The notes: generated from the sequence alone by a model not told the origin. DNA of 64,000 bases from Candidatus Thiodictyon syntrophicum (GCF_002813775.1 NZ_CP020371.1:352865-416864); one strand, 5' to 3'; counted from the first letter of the stretch, positions 34,067-43,752 are shown. A program made the numbers and translations.

Positions 34067-35542
34067 TCACGCTTGCCCCTTCCCGCCGCGCCGCCGCAGG
34101 CCGCCGCGAACGCCGCGCCCCAGGCCCAGCAGGCCGGCACCGATCAGCCACAGGGTCGGGGCCGCGGGGACCAGTTGCTCCTGGTAGCCCGGCAGGTCGC
34201 TGAACGGGATGCCCACGACATAGAACTGGTTGGGTCCGGCCTCGGTCGGCAGAAAATCATTGTCGTTGGCGATGAACAGGGTGTGATAGTCGGTGGCGTC
34301 GAACACCAGATCGGGGCCAAAGGCCAGGCCCTCGATCTTGGCCGGGATGTCGGTGCTCGCGATCCCGGCGGCATTGAGCAGTGTCACCAGGTCCACCACC
34401 GGCAGGGCGCTCTTGGCGACGGCGGTCTTGCCCACCATCGTGAGGTTGGACAATACCGGCTCATTCATCACGTCCGTGGCCCCGGTGATATCGATCTTGA
34501 AGACCTGCTTGATGACCGCCGCGCTCCCGTCGCCGAGACCCTTGCCGTCACGCTCATCGACCAGGAATTCGTGATCGTTGACGGCCACCAGATCGCTCAC
34601 CCCGGACCCGGTAGTCAACTGATACGCATACTCATGGGTCGCCTGCCCGCTCGCAATGTCGAAGGTCACGATCCGCAGGTACTTGTTCTTGTCCTGAAGC
34701 GCCGCCGCCTGGACGATACCGACCAGTGTCTTGCCGTCGGGCGTGATGGCCAGGCCCTCCATCCCCTTGTTTGCGACCCGCCCACTGCTATTGTTGGGGT
34801 CGTCCTCGGCGGCCGTGGTCGGGCCGAGAGTGGTGACGGCCAGGTTGCCCGGGACCGCGAAGGTGCGGATGCGCTCGCCGGTGGCGCGGTCGAATTGGTA
34901 GACGTAGGGCCCGTATTCATCCGAGACGAAGAGGCTGCGGCCATCGCGCGACACGCGCACCGCCTCGGGATCGAAGCGGGCATTGGCGGCGTTGGTGGAC
35001 CCGGTGCCAACGAAGTTGTCCGAGCGCCCGGTGAAATAGTTGACACCCGGCGAGTTCTGCGACGGCACGCCGCTGCCCAGCGTGTAGCCCGAGCCGGTCC
35101 CCAGGGAGCCGTCCCCGTAGTTCAGCGCGGTCGCGCTCCACATCAGCGTGGTCGCATTCAAGGTCGGGTTCAGCAGATAGGGTTGATTGGAACCCGCCAC
35201 GTAGTTCGGGTTCGTCGCCAGGCCCATGCCGATGGTCTGAAACCGGTCGATATAGGAGCTGGTATTATCGACCAGGGGGTTATAGACGGTGGCGTTGGGG
35301 CCGCGGTCCGGGGTGGCGATGAAGGTGTTGCCGCCCGCATAGGCGAGGCCGGACCCGATACCGCCCAGCAGGTCCCCGCGTACCCCGTTCTCCATCGGTG
35401 CGGTCAATCCGGACAGGTCCGCATCCGGCCCGGCGGCACTCTGCGTGAGTGTGCCGATGGCGAGCAATACCGGCGAGGCGTGCGTCATGGGCGCGATCAA
35501 GGCCGACGCCATCAGGGTCGGCAAGAGTAGGGTCTTGTTCAT
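34067..35542 (-). CDS. Phytase-like esterase with PEP-CTERM-type anchor
   Basis: 491 residues with a signal peptide (MNKTLLLPTLMASALIAPMTHA). The body has an esterase-like-activity-of-phytase (beta-propeller) pattern: GIGSGLAYAGGNTFIATPDRG, FDPEAVRVSRDGRSLFVSDEYGPYVYQFD, NKGMEGLAITPDGKTLVG, EFLVDERDGKGL and KIEGLAFGPDLVF. The end, VPAAPTLWLIGAGLLGLG then an arginine-rich tail, is a PEP-CTERM-like sorting signal for exosortase. It starts 8 bp after phoU, so the two are probably co-transcribed. A role in releasing phosphate from esters outside the cell fits, but activity is not proven. Confidence 0.8.
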   Translation of the reverse strand: MNKTLLLPTLMASALIAPMTHASPVLLAIGTLTQSAAGPDADLSGLTAPMENGVRGDLLGGIGSGLAYAGGNTFIATPDRGPNATVYNPLVDNTSSYIDRFQTIGMGLATNPNYVAGSNQPYLLNPTLNATTLMWSATALNYGDGSLGTGSGYTLGSGVPSQNSPGVNYFTGRSDNFVGTGSTNAANARFDPEAVRVSRDGRSLFVSDEYGPYVYQFDRATGERIRTFAVPGNLAVTTLGPTTAAEDDPNNSSGRVANKGMEGLAITPDGKTLVGIVQAAALQDKNKYLRIVTFDIASGQATHEYAYQLTTGSGVSDLVAVNDHEFLVDERDGKGLGDGSAAVIKQVFKIDITGATDVMNEPVLSNLTMVGKTAVAKSALPVVDLVTLLNAAGIASTDIPAKIEGLAFGPDLVFDATDYHTLFIANDNDFLPTEAGPNQFYVVGIPFSDLPGYQEQLVPAAPTLWLIGAGLLGLGRGVRGGLRRRGGKGQA

Positions 35543-35550
35543 GGGGGGGC

Positions 35551-36219
35551 TCAGTTCAAGTCGGGGATTTCACCGGTCGCGAGATAGACCACGCGCTCGG
35601 CGATATTGGTCGCGCGGTCGGCGACGCGCTCGTAATAGTGGGCGATCCAGGACAGGGCCAGGGCCGGCGCGGCCACGGCCGGGTTGTCCCGGATCAGGTC
35701 GACGACGGCGTCGATGGCCGCACGCTGGAGGGCGTCTACCTGATCGTCCCGGGCCGCCACGGCCCGCGCCAGGGCCTCGTCACCGCCCTCGCGCGTGAAG
35801 GCGCGCAGCGCGTCCCGGAACATGCCCAAGGCGGCATCGCCCATCTGGGCGATGCCGGCCGTCAGGTTCCCCGGCAGTTGATCCCACTCCTCACGCAGCA
35901 GGATGCGGGCCACATCGGCCGCGTAATCGCCGATGCGCTCCAGTTCCGCCACCAGTTCCAGCGAGGCGGCGATCCTGCGCAGGTCCGACCCGGCGGGTTG
36001 GTACGCGGCCAGCGCCAGCAGGGCCTCCTGCTCCAGGATGCGGCGGGCGAGGTTGATGGAGGCATCGCCATCGACCACCTCGCGGGCCAGGGCCAGGTCC
36101 TGGGTGCGCAGGGCCTCCAGCGACTTCGCCAAGGCCGTCGCGACCTCCTCCCCGAGGGCAAGCAGCCCCTGTGTCAGCGCCTCGCGTTTCTTCTCGACCA
36201 ACAGGGGGGATTGGATCAT
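35551..36219 (-). CDS. phoU: PhoU phosphate-signalling regulator
   Basis: 222 residues from ATG 36219, with AGAGG 10 bp upstream (an in-frame GTG lies at 36228). Two PhoU three-helix repeats show E/D-x-x-x-D metal-binding patterns (VVDGDASINLARRILEQEALLAL, ELERIGDYAADVARI; ARDDQVDALQRAAIDAVVDL, YYERVADRATNIAERVVYLATGE). PhoU links the Pst transporter to the PhoR/PhoB system and represses the regulon when phosphate is plentiful. It is not in the pst operon here but 4 kb away, with its own Pho-box-like promoter. Confidence 0.92.
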   Translation of the reverse strand: MIQSPLLVEKKREALTQGLLALGEEVATALAKSLEALRTQDLALAREVVDGDASINLARRILEQEALLALAAYQPAGSDLRRIAASLELVAELERIGDYAADVARILLREEWDQLPGNLTAGIAQMGDAALGMFRDALRAFTREGGDEALARAVAARDDQVDALQRAAIDAVVDLIRDNPAVAAPALALSWIAHYYERVADRATNIAERVVYLATGEIPDLN

Positions 36220-36295
36220 GGTGCGCACCTCTGGGGTAAGCGCCGTCCACCTGCGGCCGACGCTTCGCTATACCGTGAACGTCGCGCAGCGGCGC

Positions 36296-36386
36296 GGTGG
36301 GAGCGGCTTCAGCCGCGACGGGCCGCGTGGGGAACGCGCGGCGGCGTTCGGCGCCGCGCCGCAGCGCGGCCGAGGCCACTCCCACC
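36296..36386. repeat. REP-like palindrome
   Basis: GTGGGAGCGGCTTCAGCC with GGCCACTCCCACC at the other end. It lies in the phoU leader. Confidence 0.65.
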
Positions 36387-36432
36387 GGGCATTATCAGGT
36401 TCCGGGGTGGCCGACGACCCTTCCGGGCCCTT

Positions 36433-36465
36433 AGCTTATCGGCATCGTCTTACGGTTTGGTTACC
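36433..36465 (-). promoter_or_regulatory. Candidate Pho box and -10 of phoU
   Basis: On the minus strand GGTAACC, AAAC, CGTAAGA form two 7-bp units with an 11-bp period, and TAAGCT follows exactly 9 bp later. An extra ACGGTAACC is 20 bp upstream. The same 9-bp distance is seen before hemolysin III and the esterase. Confidence 0.5.
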
Positions 36466-36510
36466 GTAGGCACACCCCTACAGGTTACCGTGAAAGGCGC
36501 GCGGCGACGC

Positions 36511-36588
36511 TGTGGGAGCGGCTTCAGCCGCGACGGGGTGTCGCAGCTGACCGCGGCCTCAGATCGCCGCTGCAAGCCGCTCCCACAA
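36511..36588. repeat. REP-like palindrome
   Basis: TGTGGGAGCGGCTTCAGCC with AAGCCGCTCCCACA about 60 bp later; third copy of the REP family. Confidence 0.7.
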
Positions 36589-36745
36589 GAGGACTGTCAT
36601 CGTCCGGGGTGGCTGATGTCCCTGCCATGGCCGTTAGCCCGCAGAGGTCAGTTCGCGGATTGTTGCATGACACGAATGCGGAACTGATCCCATCCCTGCG
36701 CACCGAGGTTAGCGCTGGCCGGATATCCGACGCTCCAGCAAATCC

Positions 36746-37611
36746 TTGAGCCGGACAAGTTCCTATGAATTCCTCTCCGCCGGACCGGAGGCCTTTCGCG
36801 TGCTCACGGCGGGGCTGACGCTGGTCGGCGAATACTCCTTCGGGTCGTTGACCTTCAAGGCACTGGAGCGCCGGGCCGACGGGGTCTTTGAGCCGGTAGG
36901 GCACGACGGCCCCGTCTACCTGGTCGAGTTTCAGGCCCAGCCGGTTGCGCACGCCTGGTACAACCTGCTGACCAAAATGGGACTCTATGGCGAGACCCAC
37001 CCATTGGCCGACGTGCGTGCGATTCTGATTTTTCTCGACGAGCGCGATGACCCGGGCCTGCCGCGCGGTATCGGCAACGCCGATCACCCGTTCAAGGCCG
37101 TCTATCTCGACCGCTTCCTGCCGGACTGGCTGGAACGTGAGCCGGACAACCCTTTTGTCGCCGTTTTCGCACCCCTGGTGCTCAAGCGCGACGAGGACCT
37201 GTGGGCGCTGCCCCGCGCCTGTGGCGGACCATTCAGGACGCCCCGCTGCCGGAGCCCATCCGCAATAGCCTGTCTCAGGTCTTGGCATTTTGGCTCTTCG
37301 AGCGTTTTCGTACCAACACCGCGGAGGAGATTTGGACCATGCTGCAACACCTGACACCCTTGGAGGAAACGCAAGCCTACCAGTCGATCTTTGTCAAAGG
37401 GGAGGCCAAGGGCAAGATCGAAGGTAAGGCCGAAGGCATCAAGCGCCTGCTCGCCCGCCGCTTCGGACCACTGCCGCGCTGGGCCGAGCAACGCATCGCG
37501 GCGGCCTCCGTCGCACAGTTGGACGCCTGGATCGACGGCCTGCTCGATGCCGAGAGCTTAGCGGCCCTGATCGCTCCCAAGGGCGGTGCTGAACCCACCG
37601 GGCCAAACTGA
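36746..37611 (+). pseudogene. DUF2887 (PD-(D/E)XK) gene with frameshifts
   Basis: The first frame (36746 to about 37200) has EFLSAGPEAFRVLTAG, GEYSFGSLTFKALERRADGV and GPVYLVEFQAQP, a DUF2887 nuclease core whose acidic and Q/K residues are visible. After about 37200 the homologous sequence moves to another frame (WRTIQDAPLPEPIRNSLSQVL...) and ends near 37611 with a KGEAKGKIEGKAEG repeat tail. The start also looks shifted: the original TDKFYEFL can be read only with one base removed near 36763. It is related to the truncated nuclease at 5341. Confidence 0.75.
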
Positions 37612-37729
37612 GAGACCCCGCCCACTGCGCTGACGCAGAGATCGCCGGTCCGCACAGCGGACCCTACGACGATCGAGCCGACCCAAATCAGCTTGGTCGA
37701 TGCGGCGCGGTTGCCGATGTCGGCCAGCC

Positions 37730-38482
37730 TCAGGGCGTCTTCGGCGCCGGCCAGATGCCGATGATGTCGTAGGTCGTGTCGCGCCGGGCGGGGTTGCGGA
37801 TCAGGCTTTGTCGGTAGTTCACCCGCACGCGCAGGCCGCTCTTGAGAAACTCGAGGGCGCACGCGGCGATCTGGTCTTCGAGGATCGACATGGCCTGGAA
37901 CTGATTGCCGGCGTTGCCGAGTTGCACGATCACCTCGTCGCTCTTGAGTACGTTGCCGCGGTGGCTGACCTTGGTGATGTAGCCGATGCGTTCGCCGTCC
38001 GAGCGGGTGGCGCCGGCGGACCCCGCGGCCCCGCAGCCGCGCGGGGCGGCCTCCGGGTTGACCCGTTTGACCTCGACCACCCGATAATCGGTATCGCCGT
38101 TGATGCGGGTCACTTGGAACCAGAGCTGGCGATAATGGATGGCGACGGTGCGGCCGGTGAACGCCTGGATCTTGGGCAGGTCGGAGCGCGGGGCGGAGAA
38201 GGCCCAGGGGTTGGTGAACAGCACCTGGTCGCCGTCGCTGACGGAAGCGGCGCTGCTGTCGTTGCCCATCAGCAACTCGCCTTCGACCGATTTGAACAGC
38301 GGATTGCCGCGCACGCTGACCTTGGACAGGGTGCCCATGCGCCAGCCCTCGGAATAGGTGTTGAAGGACAGGTAGTCGGACCAGCTCATGGCGACGGCGA
38401 GCAGGTAGAAAAGCCCTGCCAGTGCCAGCAGGAGCAGCGGTAGCGACCACCGCCAGCCGAGTTTCGAGAAGATGCGGAACAT
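37730..38482 (-). CDS. Single-TM protein of unknown function
   Basis: 250 residues from ATG 38482. One N-terminal membrane segment (about 12-34, LPLLLLALAGLFYLLAVAM) anchors a soluble domain rich in beta sequence (VSVRGNPLFKSVEGELLMGN, WFQVTRINGDTDYRVVEVKRVN, NQFQAMSILEDQIAACALEFLKSG). No signature was recognised. A half copy of the GTAGGGT repeat (37647-37667) lies just downstream. Confidence 0.6.
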   Translation of the reverse strand: MFRIFSKLGWRWSLPLLLLALAGLFYLLAVAMSWSDYLSFNTYSEGWRMGTLSKVSVRGNPLFKSVEGELLMGNDSSAASVSDGDQVLFTNPWAFSAPRSDLPKIQAFTGRTVAIHYRQLWFQVTRINGDTDYRVVEVKRVNPEAAPRGCGAAGSAGATRSDGERIGYITKVSHRGNVLKSDEVIVQLGNAGNQFQAMSILEDQIAACALEFLKSGLRVRVNYRQSLIRNPARRDTTYDIIGIWPAPKTP

Positions 38483-38530
38483 GGATGCGTGCTCCCGAAT
38501 GGGTACGGATGCAGGGCGAGTCCGTTGGCC

Positions 38531-38827
38531 TCAACGCGGGCTGTCGATCAGCTCGATCTTGAGACGCTTGCCGACGATGGCCGCTGCCCGGTTCAGTGTG
38601 TCGAGTTGTACCTTGTCGTTGTCGGGGTCAAGCAGGCGGTCCAGTTGCGAGCGGCTGGTCTGCATCCGCTTGGCCATTTTCACCTTATTGAGATGCTGAC
38701 TTTCCATTGCCTGCTGGAGTTGCCACGCTAAGACCCGCTTGGCCGCGACCTGGTGCGCGTCTTCAAGGCGGCTTTCCTCCTTGAGGAAGTCTTCGAGGCT
38801 GGAACCGATGTTTTTTTCATCAATCAT
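38531..38827 (-). CDS. HTH antitoxin (HigA-like)
   Basis: 98 residues from ATG 38827 (a GTG at 38836 is in frame). A helix-turn-helix region is seen in LNKVKMAKRMQTSRSQLDRLLDP, of the Xre/HigA type, followed by VQLDTLNRAAAIVGKRLKIEL. It overlaps the 3' end of the toxin gene by 8 bp. The toxin-first order is typical of HigBA modules. It should neutralise the toxin and repress the promoter. Confidence 0.8.
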   Translation of the reverse strand: MIDEKNIGSSLEDFLKEESRLEDAHQVAAKRVLAWQLQQAMESQHLNKVKMAKRMQTSRSQLDRLLDPDNDKVQLDTLNRAAAIVGKRLKIELIDSPR

Positions 38828-39179
38828 CTTTTTCACCTTTCATACGTTTGGCAGCGACGTTCAGTTCATGGTCCGGGGTCTTCTGCGTCTTCTTGATGAA
38901 GGCATGGAGCAAGACCATCCGTCCTCCCACCATGCAAAACAGGACGCGGGCGATCCGCCCCGACGACAAGTTGCTGCGCACTTCCCAGAGGCCCTTGTGA
39001 GAGCGGATGGCCCGGCACAGCGGCATTCCGAGCGGCCAGCCATACTCCAGAGTTTGCAGATCATCCCCGACAATCTTGCGGTCCGCAGGATCGAGCGCCT
39101 TTAGCCACTCCCTGACGGGCTCCCTCCCAAGGTTCGTGCGGTAGAACGCGACCGTGACCCGTTTTTGATCGTCCATCAT
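38820..39179 (-). CDS. RelE/HigB-type toxin (Gp49-like)
   Basis: 119 residues. Sequence VTVAFYRTNLGREPVREWLKAL, KIVGDDLQTLEYGWPLGMPLCRAI, GLWEVRSNLSSGRIARVLFCMV and VLLHAFIKKTQKTP matches the phage-derived Gp49-like / HigB family, a ribosome-dependent mRNA endonuclease fold. The antitoxin gene follows with an 8-bp overlap. A palindrome in front of it (39184-39220) is the likely operator. Confidence 0.85.
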   Translation of the reverse strand: MMDDQKRVTVAFYRTNLGREPVREWLKALDPADRKIVGDDLQTLEYGWPLGMPLCRAIRSHKGLWEVRSNLSSGRIARVLFCMVGGRMVLLHAFIKKTQKTPDHELNVAAKRMKGEKDD

Positions 39180-39183
39180 GGAA

Positions 39184-39220
39184 TGTACCTCATGTAGTAC
39201 AACGTATCATGAAAGGTACA
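39184..39220 (-). promoter_or_regulatory. Operator candidate of the HigBA-like module
   Basis: TGTACCT (39184-39190) and AGGTACA (39214-39220) are perfect inverted repeats; CATG occurs in both arms just inside. It lies directly upstream of the toxin start. Confidence 0.5.
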
Positions 39221-39260
39221 CTCCGAACAACAAAAAGGCTGAAGCCTTGGACTCCAGGCG

Positions 39261-39533
39261 TCAGTCGTCCAAGCCCTTCTGCTCGGCCATCCGCTGCGCG
39301 TCCTCGATCGCCTGCGCGGGCGGCAGGGGCCAGAGGCCGTCCGCGGCAACCGGGTTGGGGCCGAAGCCGGGCAGATCGTCGGCGGCCTCCAGGGCGCCGT
39401 CGCGCTGCACGAAGAAGAGGCCCTCCGGGCCGCCGGCGGCGCTGCGCACGATGATCCGGGCGGTTTCCAGCTCTTCGCCGTAGTCCGCCTCAAAGACGTA
39501 AATCTGACCGTCAATCACGGATTCGTAAGCCAT
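39261..39533 (-). CDS. Small acidic hypothetical protein
   Basis: 90 residues from ATG 39533. Starts MAYESVIDGQIYVFEADYGEELE and ends with IEDAQRMAEQKGLDD. Strongly acidic, no membrane segment, no known motif. A half copy of palindrome module B (39236-39257) follows its stop. Confidence 0.55.
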   Translation of the reverse strand: MAYESVIDGQIYVFEADYGEELETARIIVRSAAGGPEGLFFVQRDGALEAADDLPGFGPNPVAADGLWPLPPAQAIEDAQRMAEQKGLDD

Positions 39534-39597
39534 GTCGTTCGGTTCTCGTTGAGTGGTGGGTGGGTGGAGGCCCAATGCCGTCAAGTTAAGCCCTTCT

Positions 39598-39707
39598 GGC
39601 TCCCACGCTCCCGCGTAGGGGCAAGTGCGGGCGCTGCGCGTCCAGTGCCAAGACCGGACGCGGAGCGCCCGCATGGCATTCCCACGCGGGAGCGTGGGAA
39701 CGAGAAG
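39598..39707. repeat. Hairpin repeat CTCCCACGCTCCCGCG
   Basis: CTCCCACGCTCCCGCGTAG and CACGCGGGAGCGTGGGAACG pair across about 70 bp that contain a second inner pair (GCGGGCGCTGCGCGTCC ... GGACGCGGAGCGCCCGC). It lies between the hypothetical gene and the pst promoter. Confidence 0.65.
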
Positions 39708-39845
39708 CCCCGCCGTCGGCGCTTTACTTTAGGGCATTGGGTTGGGACCACGGGCGCGGGGCGCCGGGACTGTCTTGTCGGCACCCCGTCCCGCGTCCGG
39801 GGCGAGACTATACACCGCCACGGAGCGGTTTCTCCCGCGCGCGGA

Positions 39846-39901
39846 CCGTCACACAACCGTCACGAAATATTCATCAAAGCACCCGTTCGGTCCGCGATAC
39901 T
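39846..39901 (+). promoter_or_regulatory. Pho box and -10 of the pst operon
   Basis: CCGTCAC (39846-39852), ACAA, CCGTCAC (39857-39863), GAAA, TATTCAT (39868-39874): three 7-bp units with an 11-bp period, close to the PhoB consensus CTGTCAT. A GATACT (39896-39901) lies 21 bp after the third unit. Confidence 0.65.
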
Positions 39902-39954
39902 GGCGCCCAACGGGTCTGTCGGCCCCCGGACGATCCACAGCTTGAGGAATAGTA

Positions 39955-41013
39955 ATGCGCAAATCGCCCTTTCTGAAGACCGCGCTCGCCGCCGGCTTCG
40001 CCGCCCTGTTCGCCGTCTCCGCCCAGGCCAGCGCCGAGGTCAAGCTCAACGGCTCCGGCGCGAGCTTCCCCTTCCCGATTTATTCAAAGTGGTTCAAGGA
40101 CTTCAGCGCCGCCACCAAGGGCGTGCGGATCGACTACCAGTCCAAGGGCAGCGGCGCCGGTATCCAGGACCTGATCAACGGGACCGTCGACTTCGCCGCC
40201 TCCGACGCCGCCATGAGTCCCGAGGAGCAGGCCAAGGTCAAGCAGGGCGTGGTGCTGCTGCCCATGACCGCCGGCGAGATCGTGCTGATCTATAACCTCA
40301 AAGGCGTGAAGGATCTGAAGCTGTCGCGCGAGGCCTATGCCGGCATCTTCAGCGGCAAGATCACCAAGTGGAACGACCCGCTGATCGCCGCCGCCAACCC
40401 GGGCGTCGCCCTGCCCGACAAACTCATCACCGTCGTGACCCGCTCCGACTCCTCCGGCACCTCCTACGTCTTCACCGGGCACCTGGCCGCCATCAGCGAC
40501 AGCTTCAAGACCACCGTGGGCCACAGCAAGTCCCCCCAGTGGCCGAACACCGGCAAGTTCGTCGCCGCCCCCAAGAACGACGGGGTAACCGCGCAGGTCC
40601 AGCAGAACGAGGGCGCCATCGGTTATGTCGAGTACGGCTACGCCAAGCTGACCGGCTGGAAGCAGATCGCGGAACTGGAGAACCAGTCCGGTAAGTTCAT
40701 CGCCGCCGGACCCGCGGGCGGTGCCGCGGCCCTGGCCGCCGCCGAATTTCCGCAGGGCACCCTGCCGGGGAGCGACGTGCCCGACCTGATCGCCTGGGTC
40801 TGGGACCCGGCCGGGGACCAGTCCTATCCCATCGCCACCTTCACCTGGATGCTGTTCTATAAGGACCAGGACGACGCCAAGGCCGATGCCCTGCGCCAGA
40901 TGGTGAAGTACGGCGCCACCGAGGGCCAGAAGATCGCCGACTCCATGGGCTATATCCCGCTGCCCGCGAATGTGGTGGAGAAGGTCCTGTCCGCATCCGC
41001 CTTCATCAAGTAG
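39955..41013 (+). CDS. pstS: Phosphate-binding protein PstS
   Basis: 352 residues with a signal peptide (MRKSPFLKTALAAGFAALFAVSAQASA). The phosphate-binding pattern is complete: LNGSGASFPFPIYSKWF, YQSKGSGAGIQDL, FAASDAAMS, TRSDSSGTSYVFTGHL, TWMLFYKDQ. First gene of pstSCAB, with a Pho box upstream and pstC starting 9 bp after its stop. It captures phosphate in the periplasm. Confidence 0.95.
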   Translation: MRKSPFLKTALAAGFAALFAVSAQASAEVKLNGSGASFPFPIYSKWFKDFSAATKGVRIDYQSKGSGAGIQDLINGTVDFAASDAAMSPEEQAKVKQGVVLLPMTAGEIVLIYNLKGVKDLKLSREAYAGIFSGKITKWNDPLIAAANPGVALPDKLITVVTRSDSSGTSYVFTGHLAAISDSFKTTVGHSKSPQWPNTGKFVAAPKNDGVTAQVQQNEGAIGYVEYGYAKLTGWKQIAELENQSGKFIAAGPAGGAAALAAAEFPQGTLPGSDVPDLIAWVWDPAGDQSYPIATFTWMLFYKDQDDAKADALRQMVKYGATEGQKIADSMGYIPLPANVVEKVLSASAFIK

Positions 41014-41022
41014 TACGCGACC

Positions 41023-41994
41023 ATGGCCAATATGTTTGAAGCGGCGGACGCCGTAAGCCCGATCTCAGGTCCGCCCAGCGCGCTGGAATACGCCAACGAC
41101 CGCATCTTCCGCGGGATCGCCTGGGCCAGCGCCTTTATGGTCATCGCCCTGACGGCCTTCATCCTGTGGGAGGTCGGGCGCCAGGCGGCCCCCGCCGTCT
41201 ACGCCTATGGGCTCGACTTCATTACCGGCACCGAGTGGAACGTCAACAAGGGCGCCTTCGGGGTGCTGCCCGAGATCTGGGGCACCCTCTACTCCTCCCT
41301 GCTGGCCCTGGCCCTGGGTGGGCTCTTCGGCATCGCTATCGCCATCTTCCTGACCCAGGACTTCATCCATCACCGCCTCGCGCTGGTCTTTCGCACCGTG
41401 ATCGAGATGCTGGCGGCGATCCCCTCGGTGGTCTTCGGCCTCTGGGGCATCTATGTCCTGATCCCGCTGCTCAAGCCCGGCGCCGAGTGGCTGCACGACC
41501 AATTGGGCTGGTTCCCGCTCTTCAGCACCGACTTGGCCGGTCCGGGCATGGCCCCGGCCGCCCTGGTGCTGGCGATCATGATCCTGCCGACGGTCGCCGC
41601 GATCACGGTGGACGCCTTCCACCGCATCCCCTACAAGGTCAAGGAGGCCGCCTACGGCATGGGGACCACCCGCTGGGAGGCGATCCTCAAGGTCATGGTG
41701 CCGACCGCCTCGTCCGGCATCCTGGCGGCCCTGGTCCTGGGCTTCGGCCGCGCCCTGGGGGAGACCATGGCGCTCGCCATGCTGATCGGCAACGCCAATC
41801 AGATCAGCCTGTCGCTCTTCTCGCCGGCCAATACCCTGGCGTCGCTGCTGGCCTCGACCTTCCCGGAGGCCGGACAGCTCGAGGTGCAGGCCCTGATGTA
41901 TGCCGCCCTGGTCCTGCTGGCCATCACCTTCCTGGTCAATGTGCTGGGTCAACTGGTCCAGCAATACACCATCCGTAAGTTCGAGGGCAAGTGA
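41023..41994 (+). CDS. pstC: Phosphate ABC transporter permease PstC
   Basis: 323 residues with six membrane segments. The transmembrane permease loop EAAYGMGTTRWEAILKVMVPTASSGILAA (EAA motif) and the FRTVIEMLAAIPSVVFGLWGIY segment are typical of PstC. It pairs with PstA to form the channel. The stop overlaps the pstA start as TGATG. Confidence 0.95.
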   Translation: MANMFEAADAVSPISGPPSALEYANDRIFRGIAWASAFMVIALTAFILWEVGRQAAPAVYAYGLDFITGTEWNVNKGAFGVLPEIWGTLYSSLLALALGGLFGIAIAIFLTQDFIHHRLALVFRTVIEMLAAIPSVVFGLWGIYVLIPLLKPGAEWLHDQLGWFPLFSTDLAGPGMAPAALVLAIMILPTVAAITVDAFHRIPYKVKEAAYGMGTTRWEAILKVMVPTASSGILAALVLGFGRALGETMALAMLIGNANQISLSLFSPANTLASLLASTFPEAGQLEVQALMYAALVLLAITFLVNVLGQLVQQYTIRKFEGK

Positions 41995-42896
41995 TGAGCA
42001 CCATCGACCTATCGGCGGACACCGCCGAGCGCCCGCTTCCCCAATTGAGCCGACAGGGCCTGGAGGCGCGGGCGCTGAAGAGCGGCATCCTCACCGGACT
42101 CACCTGGCTCGCCGCGGTGCTTGCCGCGGTGCCGCTGATCTCGGTCATCTATATGCTGATGGTGCAGGGCGGGGCGCGGCTGTTCGGGTCCGGGTTCGTG
42201 GAGGTCCTGACCGGACTGCCCCCCGCCGGTTTCGAGCAGGGCGGCGGCATCGGGCCCGCGATCGTCGGGACCCTGGCGATGGTGGGCGTCGCCTCGCTCA
42301 TCAGCATCCCCATCGGCATCCTGGCCGCCATCTACAACGGCGTGCTGGAGCCGCGCAGTTGGACCGCCAACACCTCGCGCTTTCTGGCCAAGGTACTGAC
42401 CGGGGTCCCGTCCATCATGGCGGGCGTCTTCGTCTACGCGGTGTTGGTCATCCACTGGGGCTACTCCGCCTGGGCGGGCGGCATCGCGCTCTCCGTCTTG
42501 ATGCTGCGCACCGTGGTCCTGGCCGCCGAGGAGGCCATGGCCCAGGTGCCCCAGCGCATGAAGGACGCCGCCTACGGCATGGGCTGCACCCGCACCCAGG
42601 TGATCTGGAAGGTGGTGCTGCCCACCGGGCTGCCGGGCATCCTGACGGGTGTCCTGCTGGCGGTGGCCGGGGCCGCGGGGGAGTCCGCACCGCTCTTGTT
42701 CACCGCGCTCTTCAGCAATTATTTCATCTCGCAGTTGTCGGAGCCGACCGCGTCGCTGTCGATCCTCATCTACAACTTCTCCGGGATGCCGTTCCCGAAT
42801 CAGATCGAACTCGCCTGGACGGCGTCGCTGGTGCTGGTACTGATGGTGCTGGGATTCAACATCCTGGCGCGCCTGATCGGCCAGCCCAAGGTCTGA
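41994..42896 (+). CDS. pstA: Phosphate ABC transporter permease PstA
   Basis: 300 residues from ATG 41994, one base into the pstC stop codon. Six membrane segments; PstA features include GVPSIMAGVFVYAVLVI, DAAYGMGCTRTQVIWKVVLPTGLPGILTGVLLAVAGAAGESAPLLFTA. It forms the second half of the channel. pstB follows after 31 bp. Confidence 0.95.
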   Translation: MSTIDLSADTAERPLPQLSRQGLEARALKSGILTGLTWLAAVLAAVPLISVIYMLMVQGGARLFGSGFVEVLTGLPPAGFEQGGGIGPAIVGTLAMVGVASLISIPIGILAAIYNGVLEPRSWTANTSRFLAKVLTGVPSIMAGVFVYAVLVIHWGYSAWAGGIALSVLMLRTVVLAAEEAMAQVPQRMKDAAYGMGCTRTQVIWKVVLPTGLPGILTGVLLAVAGAAGESAPLLFTALFSNYFISQLSEPTASLSILIYNFSGMPFPNQIELAWTASLVLVLMVLGFNILARLIGQPKV

Positions 42897-42927
42897 TTTC
42901 AATTGAATTTCGCAAGGTAAACGATCC

Positions 42928-43752
42928 ATGAACGCAGCAGCAGAGACGATGTTCATTGCCGAGCCATACCAGGTCGCGGGCGAGGTCGTCATCGAGTGCA
43001 ACGTCGCCAAGATCTTCTACGGTGACTTCCTCGCGGTGCGCGACAGCGTGGTGCCGATCGAGAAGAAGAAGATCACCGGCTTCATCGGCCCCTCGGGCTG
43101 CGGCAAGTCGACGGTGCTGCGCAGTCTCAACCGGATGAACGACCTGATCTCGGTCTTCCGCTTCGAGGGCAGCGTGTTGTACCACGGCCAGGACGTCTAT
43201 GCGACGAAGGTAGACCCGGTGCTGGTGCGCCGCTATATCGGCATGGTCTTCCAGCAGCCCAACCCCTTCTCGATGAGCGTCTATGACAATGTCGCCTTCG
43301 GCCTGCGGCTCAACCGCTACAAGGGCGATATGGATGAGCGCGTGCAGAAGGCCCTGGAGCGGGCCGCCCTCTGGAAGGAGGTCAAGGACAAGCTCAAGAA
43401 CAGCGGGCTCTCGCTCTCCGGCGGCCAGCAGCAGCGCCTGTGCATCGCGCGGGCCATCGCCACCGAACCCGACGTGCTCCTGATGGACGAGCCCTGTTCG
43501 GCGCTCGACCCCATCGCCACCCGCCAGGTGGAGGAATTGATGCTGGAGCTCAAGGAGCGCTATACCCTGGCGCTCGTGACCCACAACATGCAGCAGGCGA
43601 CCCGGGTCGCCGACACCACCGCCTTCTTCTCGGTGGACATCTCCAAGGGCGGGCGCACCGGCTATCTGGTCGAGATGGGCCCCACCGGGCAGGTCTTCCA
43701 GAGCCCCAGGGAGCAGCTCACCAAGGAATACATCTCCGGTGAGTTCAGTTGA
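42928..43752 (+). CDS. pstB: Phosphate ABC transporter ATPase PstB
   Basis: 274 residues. Walker [11 protein letters not shown]-loop VFQQPNPF, signature LSGGQQQRL, Walker [14 protein letters not shown] and the switch histidine in LVTHNMQQA are all present. It powers phosphate import. The next gene begins 25 bp later, so the operon likely continues into a second binding protein. Confidence 0.97.
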   Translation: MNAAAETMFIAEPYQVAGEVVIECNVAKIFYGDFLAVRDSVVPIEKKKITGFIGPSGCGKSTVLRSLNRMNDLISVFRFEGSVLYHGQDVYATKVDPVLVRRYIGMVFQQPNPFSMSVYDNVAFGLRLNRYKGDMDERVQKALERAALWKEVKDKLKNSGLSLSGGQQQRLCIARAIATEPDVLLMDEPCSALDPIATRQVEELMLELKERYTLALVTHNMQQATRVADTTAFFSVDISKGGRTGYLVEMGPTGQVFQSPREQLTKEYISGEFS